Assembly (NCBI RefSeq): GCF_016616235.1
Contig: NZ_CP067100.1
Coordinates: 7,189,001-7,253,000 of the forward strand
Length of the DNA: 64,000 bases
DNA from: Bradyrhizobium diazoefficiens
GTDB lineage: Bacteria > Pseudomonadota > Alphaproteobacteria > Rhizobiales > Xanthobacteraceae
Direction of reading: 5' to 3'
The notes beneath the pieces are model-generated. The model worked only from the letters and a program-made list of their open reading frames with translations, was not told the origin of the DNA and did no database searches. Position 1 is the first letter of the stretch; each line of letters starts with the position of its first letter. Positions 32,635 to 44,000 of this stretch are shown here, piece after piece. The translations under genes and the position numbers were made by a program.

Positions 32635-34866
32635 CTACTTGGTCAGCAGCGCATAGGCGCCGTTCCATTCCGCCGGCGGCGGATCGATCTGGAAATCCTT
32701 GATCCGCACCTCGTAGAGCTTGAACAGCTTTTCCAGCGTATCCGCATCCTCGCTCTTGCGGCCGCGTTCGATCGCGTCCAGCGCGCCCTGCCAGTCGCGG
32801 TTGCGGTAGCAGCCGAGCATCTCGATGGTGATGTTGCGCAGGCGCTGGAAGGCGCCCGAATGCATCACGTCCTCGCGGCCGGCGATGGCGTAGATCACCT
32901 CCGGTTCGGTCTTGCCCTTGACCATGATGAAGTCGAGCTCGAGGATCGCGAACCTGTCCTTGGCAGCGAGCGCGGTCCGGGAGCCGACGATGATGGGAAA
33001 GCCGTACTCCTTGGTCTGGCCTTCCAGGCGCGAGGCCAGATTCACGCTGTCGCCGAGCACCGAATAGTTTTTCTTCAGGTCGGAGCCCATGTTGCCGACC
33101 ACGCCAATGCCGGTGTTGAGGCCGATGCCGACATTGAGCGGGATGTAGACGTGGCCGCCGTCGGCCGCTTCCTGCTCGCGCTCCTTGTTGACGACGTCGA
33201 TCTTCTCGAGCATCCGGATCGCGGCTTCGCAGGCGTTGACCTGGTGCTCGGCATCGTCGAGCGGCGCGTTCCAGAACGCCATGATGGCATCGCCCATGTA
33301 CTTGTCGATGTAACCCTTCCGCTCGATGATCACGTCGGTGAGCGGGGTCAGAAAGCGGTTCATCAGCGCGATCAGTCCCTGCGGATCGTGCTTGTAACTC
33401 TCCGAGATCGTGGTGAAGCCGCGCACGTCGGAGAACATGATCGTCATCTCGCGCTCCTCGCCGCCGAGCACCAGCTTCTCCGGTGACTGCGCGAGCTGCT
33501 CGACCAGCACCGGCGACATGTATTGCGCGAACATGCCGCGGATCTGCACGCGCTGGCGCTGCTCGCGCACGAAGCTGGCGAAGATCAGCGTCAGGTAAAT
33601 CGCCGTGGTCGACAGCAGCGGATAGGTGAAGTCGATCAGGTAGCGGTACTTCGCGTAGAAGAACCAGGACACGCCGATCAGGATGGCGGCGAACATCGCC
33701 CCCGCGAGCACGAGGCGGACGGGACCGAGATTCGGCGTGAAGATGATGACGAGCAGGCCGATGATCATCGCGGTGATCAGCTCGACGCCGAGCGCATAGT
33801 TCGGCCGGGAGATCGCCGCGCCCGTCAGCACGCTTTCGAGCACCTGAGCGTGAATCTCGACACCCGGCATCGCCCGCGACACCGGCGTGGTCTTGATGTC
33901 GTTCAGGCCGACGGCGGAGGTACCGATCAGCACCAGCTTGCCGGCGATCTTGCTCGGCGACACGGCGTTGTCGAGCACGTCGGCCGCCGAGACGTAGATC
34001 GAGGGATCCTGCCGCGCATAATGCACCCAGAGCTGACCGTTTTCGTCGGTCGGGATCTCGACGCCCTTGATGCGGACGGCGCGGATGCCGGTCTTGTCGG
34101 TGCGCACTAGCAGCGTCGGCGTCCCCGTGACCACCCGCAGGATCTCGAGGCTGAGCGAGGGCATGATATTGCCCTGGGCGCGCATGATCATCGGCACGCG
34201 CCGGATCAGGCCGTCGCGCTCGGTCCTGATGGTGAACAGGCCGCGGCCGGCCGCGACCTTCTCGATGACGGGCACGTTGCGCAAGAGACCCGGGAATTCG
34301 AACAGGAAGCGCTCGGCCTCCGCTTCACCGACCGTCGCCACACCGGTGAAGGGAAGCGTCTTGTCGACCTCGGCGGTGATCGCCGATTGCCCGGTCTCGC
34401 CCAGCACCACGCGGGAGCGCTTGATTGCCTCGGCGAGGATCTGGTCGTTGCTTGGCAGCTCGCGCAGCCTGGTGCGGGTGGCATCGTCGAGATAGCGCAT
34501 CTGGCTCGCGACCAGATCCGGATTGAGCCGGTCGGCTTCCGAAAACACCACGTCGAAGCCGATCGCCACGGCGCCGTTGCTGGTGAGGTTCTGGATCATG
34601 TCCGCGATCCGCGTCCGCGGCCACGGCCACTGGCCGAGCTTTGCTAGGCTCTTGTCATCGATGTCGACGATGGTGACCGGCCGCGCCGCCTTGTGGCGCG
34701 GATCGATCAGCTGGAACATGTCAAAAGTGCGCAGCCGCAATTCCTGGATCGGCGGCGGATCCCACAGGCGCAGCCCGGCGAACACGACCAGCAGCACGAG
34801 GCACATCGCCCGCGCAAAGCCGAGCTTGCGCGCAAACCACCGCCGCAGGATCTGGAGACGCTTCAT
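32635..34866 (-). CDS. CHASE2-domain adenylate cyclase (class III)
   Basis: 743 residues. An N-terminal membrane anchor is followed by a periplasmic CHASE2 sensor (VTIVDIDDKSLAKLGQWPWP and AIGFDVVFSEADR are hallmark segments), then three membrane helices (about 360-435). The class III catalytic domain has metal Asp residues in MFSDVRGFT and GDAIMAFW. The substrate-selecting Lys of DKYMGD and Asp of VLGDSVNLASRLE indicate ATP, so the product should be cAMP. A short C-terminal extension of about 70 residues follows. It begins 140 bp after the giant gene and is 12 bp from the GT41 gene. Confidence 0.93.
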   Translation of the reverse strand: MKRLQILRRWFARKLGFARAMCLVLLVVFAGLRLWDPPPIQELRLRTFDMFQLIDPRHKAARPVTIVDIDDKSLAKLGQWPWPRTRIADMIQNLTSNGAVAIGFDVVFSEADRLNPDLVASQMRYLDDATRTRLRELPSNDQILAEAIKRSRVVLGETGQSAITAEVDKTLPFTGVATVGEAEAERFLFEFPGLLRNVPVIEKVAAGRGLFTIRTERDGLIRRVPMIMRAQGNIMPSLSLEILRVVTGTPTLLVRTDKTGIRAVRIKGVEIPTDENGQLWVHYARQDPSIYVSAADVLDNAVSPSKIAGKLVLIGTSAVGLNDIKTTPVSRAMPGVEIHAQVLESVLTGAAISRPNYALGVELITAMIIGLLVIIFTPNLGPVRLVLAGAMFAAILIGVSWFFYAKYRYLIDFTYPLLSTTAIYLTLIFASFVREQRQRVQIRGMFAQYMSPVLVEQLAQSPEKLVLGGEEREMTIMFSDVRGFTTISESYKHDPQGLIALMNRFLTPLTDVIIERKGYIDKYMGDAIMAFWNAPLDDAEHQVNACEAAIRMLEKIDVVNKEREQEAADGGHVYIPLNVGIGLNTGIGVVGNMGSDLKKNYSVLGDSVNLASRLEGQTKEYGFPIIVGSRTALAAKDRFAILELDFIMVKGKTEPEVIYAIAGREDVMHSGAFQRLRNITIEMLGCYRNRDWQGALDAIERGRKSEDADTLEKLFKLYEVRIKDFQIDPPPAEWNGAYALLTK

Positions 34867-35006
34867 TTGGATCGGACTTTTTGCCTTGGATCACGCGTGC
34901 TGGCCCGATCTTGGATCGAAGCCGAGCAAATGGCCATGCCCCGTTTCCCGAAAGGCGCAGGTTTTTTGCCGCGGATCTGCGCGCCCGGACCGCCCGGCAC
35001 CCGGCT

Positions 35007-38000
35007 CTAGATGATGCCGCCACCAGAATGGTTCGTGACGATGAAGTCGCTGGCGTGAAGGTTGCCGATAACGACGTTCTTCAACAGGATCGACTCGTGA
35101 TTGTCCAGCGTGACAAGCGCATCGGCGTTCTGCTGGGTGATGATGATGTCGCTGAACGAATTGATGTTGTCGAACTGCCGCAGGTCGATCTTGTCGAGCG
35201 TGGTGTCGAAGCCGAGGATGGTGTGCTGTACGGAGTCCGAGGAGGCCCCCGGCGTGAACACGAACTGGTCCTGCCCGCCATTGCCGTCCAGCGTATCGCT
35301 GGATTCGGAGGCGAACATGATGTCCTTGCCGGTGGTGCCGGTGAGGAACACCGGACCCGAGCCGCCCTCGTTGAAGATGAAATTGACGGTGTCGCTCGCG
35401 CCAAAACTGTCAGTGACCGTGAAGGCGATCTTGTCGTTGGTCGGCGGCGTGCTGCCGGGATCATAGGTGACGCCGCTGTCGAGATCGTCGTTGAGCTGAT
35501 CCAGCGAGAGGTCGTCGAGGTAGGATGGCGTCACGCCGGTGCCGTCGGCGAGGCCGGCCGTCACCGCGCTTACCGTGTAGGTTTCCGACGATGAGCCCGC
35601 GACCGACAGGTCCGTCAGCGTGTCGGTGTTAGTGGCCTCGTCGTGCACATGCGTGAAATGCGTGGTGTCGATCACCGGCGACTGATGGCTCCAGACGATG
35701 TCAGTGCCGCCGTTGCCGTCATCAGCCGTCGTGAAGCCGGTCGCGTCGTAGCCGCCGGTGACGGTGAAGTAGTCGCCGTCGCCGGATCCGTAATGGACCT
35801 TGAGCCCGCCCTCGCTGCTCTCGAACGAGACCTTGTCCGGGCTGACGGCGAGATCGATGGTGTCGCCATAGCCGAAGCCGGTCACCGTTCCCGTGAAGTG
35901 CGCGGCGTAGTCGACGCGCAGCGTGCCGGCGCCGGAGCCGACGAACTGGACGGCGATGGCAGAATCGGCGCCGACCTCGAGCGTGCCGGCTAGGATCTCG
36001 ACGGTACCTGAACCGCTGATGCCGAACTTGACCTCCGTCAGGCCGGATTCGACGACCATCGTGCCGTCATTGTCGATCCAGCCGAAGTCGTTCACGGCGC
36101 CGTCCAGCACCAGCTTGCCGTAGGTCTCGACGACGAGTGCGCCGCTGATCGAGATGGGGCTGTCGGAACCGTTGAAGGTCGTCGGGCCGTCGACTTCGAA
36201 ATTGGAACTGTCGTTGCTGTAGAGCTCGGTGCCGTTGAGGGTCGTCTGCTGGAAATGAACGATGGAGTCATCGCCCGTGGAAAGGATCGCGCCGCCGTTG
36301 ACAGTGTTGTAGCCGAACTCGATCTGCGCGCCGTTTTCGGCCATGATGACGCCGTCGTCACCACCGTCGATGACGCTACCGGTCAGGTTGGCGAAATCGA
36401 GCATGGCATATGATCCGTCGGCCACGATGGTGCCCACGTTGGTGACGTGACCGAAGGCCTCCAGGGTGCCGTCCACAACGTGGATCGTGGACGCGTTGGT
36501 CAATTGCCCATTGACGAGCAGATAGCTGTCGACGCCGCCAGCATCGGCATTGTACCCGGTGCCGGCGATATCGAGCTCCGTGGTGAAGCTCAGCGACAGG
36601 CCGCCAATGATGTAGCCGTTGTCGTCCAGGGCCAGCTGGACCGTGCCATTGGCGTCGAGGACGGCGGTTTCGGATGCGGTTGGGATATGCCCGAGGCTCC
36701 AATTGCCGTTGGTGTTCCAGCTTTGGTCAGCGGCGGCGCCGGTCCAGATGTTGATGTAGCCGGGGCTCGACACATCGATCGAACCCGCGGAGTAGGTCGG
36801 GGTCCGCGCCGGCCCGTCGACGCCGCTGATCAGGACGTCGATCTCACCGGGAGCGAAGCTCGTCAGGTTGAGATTGGCGAGATCGGCTTCGATCTGGAAC
36901 TGGTCGCCAGTGATGGTAACGGTCTGGTCGTCGGCGAAGGTCTCCGAGCTGCCGGGCGTCGGGAACTGCGAGGACCAGAGCACGCCGGCGCTGACATGCA
37001 CCGTCACCGACAGCATCGACGGGTCGAAGCCTTGCGTCACGCCCCAATCATGCACCTGGAGTGAACCGAGCGACACCGGCGTGCCGACCGTAGTGTGCGA
37101 CGCAATTTCGCCGGTGAAGGTCAGGTCGGTGAGATTGAAGGTGATATCGTCGATGGTGAGATTGCCGTCCCCATCCTTGAGCTCGTAATAGAAGGTTTCA
37201 GTCAGCGGCGTTGAATTGTGCTCGTTGCCCTCGATCGCCGCGATCAGCGAGGCCGCGTCCGGATAGGAGGGCACGCCGACCTGCAGCGTATCGGTTCCGT
37301 CCGCGCCGACGGTGAAATTGAAGTAGGTGCCCGTGACCTTGCCGGACATATCCAGCGTCACCGGCGTGAAGTTGACGCCGTCGGTGCTGACGCCGATCAC
37401 GGTCTGGTCGACCGTGCCCGGCAGCGTGCCGCTGATCGAGTCCAAACCCGACGAGACTTGCGCGTCCGCGGTGAAGTCCTGCACGACCGGCGGCGGTTCG
37501 GGAGCGGCAGCCTGCACTATTCCGGCCGAGGCGGTGCCGGTCTCGAAATTGCCGTGCGTATCGGTGAACTGCACGTCGATCTTGAGCGACTTGCCGTCAT
37601 CGGATTCGCCCGGCGTGTAGCTGTTGCCGCCGCCCTGCTGCACGATGCTCCAGCTCGACGTGTTCACATCGTAGGTCTGGAAAATATAGGTGATTCCGCT
37701 GCCGCTCGGCGCATCATCGTCGGTCACCGTCGCGACCACCGGCGTGCCGTCGACCGCATTGTCGCCGTCGAGTCCGGTGAGGTCGACATGGGCGCTCTCG
37801 TTCGGGTCGTCCTGCACCGTGCCGGCCGGGACAATGAAGTCCTGCGGCTGGCCGTGCGTGTCGGTATAGGTGACCTCGACCCGGATCTGCTCGCCTTCGA
37901 CGGATTCCGTCGGCGTATAGCTGTTGCTGTTGCCGTGCTGGACGGAGACCCAGCCGGAGTGGTCCGCCTCGAACACCTCGAAATTGTAGACAATGCCGCT

Positions 38001-41000
38001 GCCGGTAGGCGCATCGACGTCGTTGACATGCGCGACCAGCGTGGTGTTCTCGACCGCGTTGCCATCGCGGTCGACACCGTCGAGCGTGACCGCGGCCGAC
38101 GGCACCGTGACGTCGGTGCCGATCGAGGCGGCCTGGTCCGACACCGGCGTGGTGCCGCCGTGCCCGGCGCCGCTGATGTCGATTGAAACCGCTACATCGC
38201 CCGTGACGGCACCGGAATAAGTATCGTCGAGCGCGTGGACGTCGAGCGTGCCCGGCGTACCGCTAAAGCCCGTCGCCGGGACGAAGCGGATCAACGTGTC
38301 GGTGCTCAGCACCAGCGCGCTGGCATCGCTGACGCCGGAAATATCGACCCACTGGTCGGTGCCGGCGATCTCGTACTGCCAGACGCCCTGGTCCGAGGTG
38401 GCGTTGTCGGCGCTGACCGCAATCGCCTTGAAGCTCGCACCGGCGTCGACGTCGTGGAACTTGTCCGCGAACAGATCGCCGATCGCGCTTCCGTGCGGAT
38501 CGCTCTCGTTGCCGGCGACGGACGCGAGCGTGGCATCGTCCAGCGTCGGTGCGTCGTTGCTGCCGGCGATGTTGATGGTGATGGTTTCACCCGCACCGGT
38601 CGTGTGATCGTCATTGGGCACGATGGTGTATTGCAGCGACAGCGTCTGGCCGGCGGCGAGGAAGTCGAAGGCCTGGCTGCCCGAATTGAAGTCCCAGGTG
38701 AACTGGGCGTGCGTGGCGGTGCCGTTCAGGATGTCGCCGGGCGGCAAAGTGAGATAGTTCAGCAGGTCCGCGTTTGAAAGCCCGCCGATACCGTCGGTCT
38801 GCAGGACACCGTCGAGAGAGACGGTGACGTGATCGAGCGCGACGCTCACGTGATCGGCGGTGTCGGCATCCGACAAGGTCAGCGTGCCGTGAACGGCCTG
38901 CCCCGCATTGGTCTCGTTCGTGGTAGCGCAGGCGCTGTCGCCGCTTTCGACCGTGATCACCGGCGCGTCGTTGGCGCCGGTCACGTTCACCTTGAACGAG
39001 GCCGTGCCGGTGGCGCCCTGCGCGTCCTTGGTCTGGACGATGAAAGTATCGGTATACTCGCCTTCCGACAGCGCGTTGATCGCCGCTGGGTCGGGGACGT
39101 ATTTGTAGCTGCCGTCGTCGCAGACCGTCAGCGCGCCATAGTGGCCCTCGACCGTCGTCACGGCGTGGCTGGCCGCATCCAGCACGGCATATTTCAGCGT
39201 CGCCGTCTCGCCATGGTCGGCATCGGTCCCGACCAGCGTCCCCGTGATGTTCGAGAAGCTGTCGGTCGCGGGCGTGTCCACGAGCGGCCCCGTGGTCACC
39301 GCTGCCACGGTGGGCGCGTCGTTCTTGCCTGAGATCGTGACGGTGACATCGGCCGCAACCGTCTGGCCGGAGCCGTCATCGAGCGTGATGGTGGAGACCA
39401 CCTTCACCTTCTGGTCCGACCCAAGGAAATCGAGCTTGTTGTCGGCGATCGAATAGTTCCAGGTGACGGTGCCGTTGTTGTTGCCGGTCTGCTGATAGGT
39501 CAGCGCGTGCTTCAACGCGGCGATCTCGTCGGTCGTGAGCGAGGCCGTGAGGTCGGTGGTGCCATCCGCGGCGAGCAGGGTCACGGTCTGCTCGATGACC
39601 GTCGCGGCCGGCCGGTCGGTCAGATCGATGTCGGTGAAGTGGATCGAGCCGGTCGCGGCAGGGGCCGGGTTGGGCGTGGAATCGTCGGTCGTGTTCTCGC
39701 GCTCGGGGAAGCTCGCGGTCAGCGTCGCCGCGGCCGTGTCGAGCGCCGGTGCGTCGTCAGCGGCGTTCAGCGTGATCAGCGTGTGCCCGGTGCCGTCGTC
39801 GCTGCCGGCGAAATGGGCATGGCTGTAGTCGGCGCCGGTCAGGGTCAGGCTGATGTGGTGGCCGTCGGCGTCGGTCACGGTCAGCACGCCGCCGGTCGAG
39901 GGGTCGGCATTGGCGGCATAGACCGCGCTGGTGCCGAGCCCGTATTTGATGGTCGACAGATCGATCGTGTCGGTCGCCGACAACGCCGCGATCGATCCGC
40001 CGAAGCTCGCCGTGTCGATCTGAAGCTCGGCGCCGTCGCCGGCAAGCGTGATCGTTTGCGAGACCGTGCCATCGAGCTTCAGCAAGGCGCCGGCATCGAC
40101 GGTGACCGAGCCGGTGCCGGACAGCGAGCCGAACAGCGTCAGGGCGCCGTCATGGACCTCGATGGTGCCGGTGTTGGCGATGGTGCCCGAGATCGACGCG
40201 GTGCCCCAGCTGTCGATCTCATGGGAGTTGCTGATGCTCAGGCCGGCCCCGGAAATCTTGGCGCCATTGAGCAGGTCGATGACACCCTCGTTGACGATCG
40301 AGGACAGCTTGCCGAACACGCTGGTTCCAGCGACGGTCCAGGTGCCGTGCGCACCGTTGTTGAAGGTGGCATGCGCAACCGAGATGTTGCCGTTGATGTG
40401 GTGGGAGTTGTTGATCGTGATGGGGCCGCCGGTCTCGGCGATGGCATAGGTCGTCGCCGTGACGCCAGCGGTGCCGTCCGGGCCGATCGTGCCGGAATTG
40501 TCGATCACGGCGGCGCCGCCGGCCGTGTTCTCCTGGATGAAGATCGCGTAATGGCCGCTCGCTCCGACGACCGACCCGCTATTGGTGATGTGAGTCGAGC
40601 CGGTCGCGGCCGGATTGCCCGACTCGCCGGTGTCGTTCTGGGTGACGACGATGCCAGCTGTCCCCGTGGCGGTGAGTTTGCCGTCGTTAAGGATGGTGAC
40701 GTCGCCCGCTCCGACCGCCACGACGCCCAGAGCAACCGCGCCAGTCGCCGAACCGTGATTGGTGACGCTCACATCGCCGCCGCCGTGATCGAACGCGCCG
40801 ATCGCCGTGCCGGCGGCGGTGACTTCCGAATTCTGGCCGGTCGTGACCGTGATGTCGCCGACGCCCCAGGTGAATGCCTCGATGCCATAGCCCGCATCCG
40901 CGGTGATCTTCGCATCGCTGTCGACGATGACGTCGCCGTTGACCGCATTCGAGAAGGCGCCGGTCCCGCCGGGCTTGTAGCCGGCGATGATGCCGCCCGG

Positions 41001-44000
41001 CGTGGTGCCGTCGTTGTTCAGTGTCGCGCCGGAATGAATTGTGCCATGCGCCTCGACCGAGATCGTGCTGTCGACGCCATCCGCGATCGCAGTCGCAAAG
41101 TTGACGGCGACGATGCCGGAGCTGCCTGAGGTGATGTTGTCGCCCTTTGCCAGGGTGACGCTGGTGTCGCCCTGGTCGAGGCTGAAGGCCCTGATGCCGT
41201 AGCTCGTCGCACCCGAGATCGTGACGTTCTCTCCGAGCGTGACCGTCACGTTGCCGGCGCCGCCGCTCAGGGCCGTGGCGTTGATGCCCATGCTTCCGGT
41301 GCCGGCGACGGAGATCGTCGTGCCGGCAAAGCTCGTCACCGTGACGTCGCCGTTCCCGTAATTATAGGCGTGGATCCCGTAGCCGGCCGCCGCGGTAATG
41401 TTGGCGTGGTTGTTGACGACGACCGTGCCGTTGACATCGGTGTTCGCATTGGTCCCGTTCGTGGCGCCAGTGTAGCCGGTCTGGATGCCGGCTGGCGCAT
41501 TGTTGCTCAGATTGAGGCTGCTGCCGGAATTGATGGTGCCGTAGGCGTTGATCGTGATCGTACTGTTGTCGGACGCATCGATCGACGTCGCACGATTCAC
41601 GGCGACGATGCCGGAGCTCGCGGAGGTGATGACGCTGCCGGCCTCGGTGGCGACCGTCTGATTGCCGCTGCCGTAGCTGCGCGACCGGATGCCGTAGACC
41701 AAGCCGCCCTTGATCGCGCCGCCGGCGTCGATGCGGATGTTGCCGTTGCCCTGCGTGGTGGCGTCGATGCCGTAGCCGCCGCCTTCGGCGCCTTCGATCT
41801 GGGTGACCGAGATGTCGCCGCCGTTGCCGCTGTTCAGATTTTCGACGAGGATGCCGGCCGAATTCGCGCCGGTGCCGGTCGCCTTGCCGGTGTGATTGTC
41901 GACCGTGATGTTGCCGACGCCGGTGGCGCTGTCGCGCAGCGTGATGCCGTTGCCGGCGAGGCCCGTGATGTTTCCGCGCGCGGCCAGCGAGATGTCGCCG
42001 GTGCCGTTCTGCGTCACGACGACGCCACTAGCCGCGCCGGTCAGCGTTCCCATGGGCGTAAGAATGATGTCGGCAGGCCTCGCCACCGTGCCGCCCGACG
42101 CGGTGAAGCCGAGCGCGTTGCCGCTCGACGTCGTGATGTCGGCTCCGCCCGTGATCGTGAACGTGCCGCCTGTCGACGACTGACCGGCGATGGTGCCGGT
42201 AAAGCTCTGGCCCGCGACCTTGTCGAGCTGAAGCGTGTCGGTGCCGCCGGCGAACGTGATGGTCTGCGCCGTCGCCCCGGCAAGCTCCAGCGTCGCGCCG
42301 TCGTCGATAATCAGCGTGCCGACGCCGCTGAGGCCGCCTGACAGGTTGAGCGTGCCGGCCTGCACTTCGATGGTGCCGGTGCCGGTGTTGGTGACGGCCG
42401 CCGAGACCGTGTTGGAGCCGGAGACGCTGTAGAGATTGCCGGCATTGCTCAGGCTGCCGCCATTGATCGAGACGTCGGTCAGATAGAGTTTTGACGTGCC
42501 GTCGACCGTGACCGTTCCGCCGGTGTTGGTGACCGTGACCGTCGCAAGTTTCAGGGTGCCGCCGTTGACCGCCTTGATATCGGCGGTGCTAACGACCAGA
42601 TCACCTGAAATATCGAGCACGCCACCACTCGCCTGAAGCAGGTGGCGATTCGTGATGGTGTGAATCACGGCAGGATCGATCGTCAGCGTGCCGCTGGTGA
42701 CCGAGATCGTGCCGGTGTTGGAGATATCGGCATCGTTGATGGCGCTCGTGCCGGTCGATTCCAGCGTGCCCGCGATCGTCACCGTGCCGCCGTCGACGGT
42801 CGCGCCGACGAGATCGAGCGTGGAGTCCGATTCGACCGACACCGTGCCGCCGGTATTGGTCACCGTCAGCGCGGTCAGCTTCAGCGTGCCGCCGCCGATC
42901 GCCGCCAGCGTGCCGGTGTTGGTGACGGCCTCATGGTCGATGTCGAGCTCGGCCCCATTGGCGCGAAGCGTGTCCGCATTGGCGATGCTGGCCGAGGTCG
43001 TTGCGGCAAGCGTCAGCACGCCGCCAATCGCCTCGATCAGGCCGTTGTTCATGACGGACGCATCGGTCACCGTGCTGGTACCGGACGAGGCCAGCGTGCC
43101 GGTGACGGCGAGTGCTCCACCGGTGAGGCTCGCCCCGACGAGCGTCAGCTTTTTGCTCGCATCGACTTTCACGGTGCCGTGGTTGGCGATCGCGCTGCCC
43201 GCAATGGTCGCATCGCCGAACGTCAGCGTGAAGCCGTTTCCGACCGTGACAGCGCCCTTGTTCAAGGTGGCATTGCCGTCGATCTTGCTGTTGCCGGCGA
43301 GGTCGATGGTGCCACCCTGCACGCCGCTGTAATTGTCGATGGTGCCGCCCGAGATCTCGGTGCCGGACAGCGTCAGCGTCTGGCCGCCGTCGACCGTGAT
43401 GGTGTGGCCGGTATTGGTGACGAGATCATTGAGCAGCGTCGCAGCGCCCGCGATCTCGAGCGTGCCATTGTTGGTGATCGGGCCACCCTTGATCGTGGCG
43501 CCGTCCTTGAGCTTGACGGTGCCGTCGATGGTGACGCTGGACTTGTCGGTGATATCCGTGCCGGAGACGGTGACGCCGTCCAGCGTCAGGGCCGCGTCGG
43601 CGGTGACCGTGCTGATGCTGAGCGTCGCCCCGCCGTCGATCCTGCTGGCGCCGGTGACGTCGATCGTGCCGGCGCCCTTGATGGCGCCGCCGCTGATCGT
43701 GGCGTGGTCCAGCGTCAGCGCGGCATTGCCGTCGACGATGAGGTTGCCGCTCGCATTGTCGACGGTCGAGCCTTGGCCGATGGCGAGCGCACCGTTGGCC
43801 AGCACCTCGATGGTGCCGGCATTGGCGACGGTCTCATCGTCCAGCGCGTTGTCGGCGCCGCTGACGTTGAGGGCCGCGTTGTTATTCAGGATGCCGCCGC
43901 TCAGCACGGCGCCGCCGGTCAGGTCGATCTCGCCATTGCCGGTGACGGTGCCGGCGCCGCTGATGCTCGCGCCGTTGACCGTCAGCTTGCCGCTGGCGTC

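Noticed and set aside
31759..33486. A 575-residue plus-strand frame
   Set aside because: Opposite the GT41 and cyclase genes, with no recognisable motif.
36447..37064. Plus-strand frame that looked like a separate gene within the giant gene
   Set aside because: No start signal or domain; composition mirrors VCBS-type coding on the other strand.
39507..41129. A 540-residue plus-strand frame
   Set aside because: Antisense mirror of the giant gene with low-complexity Arg/Gly/Asp composition and no ribosome site.
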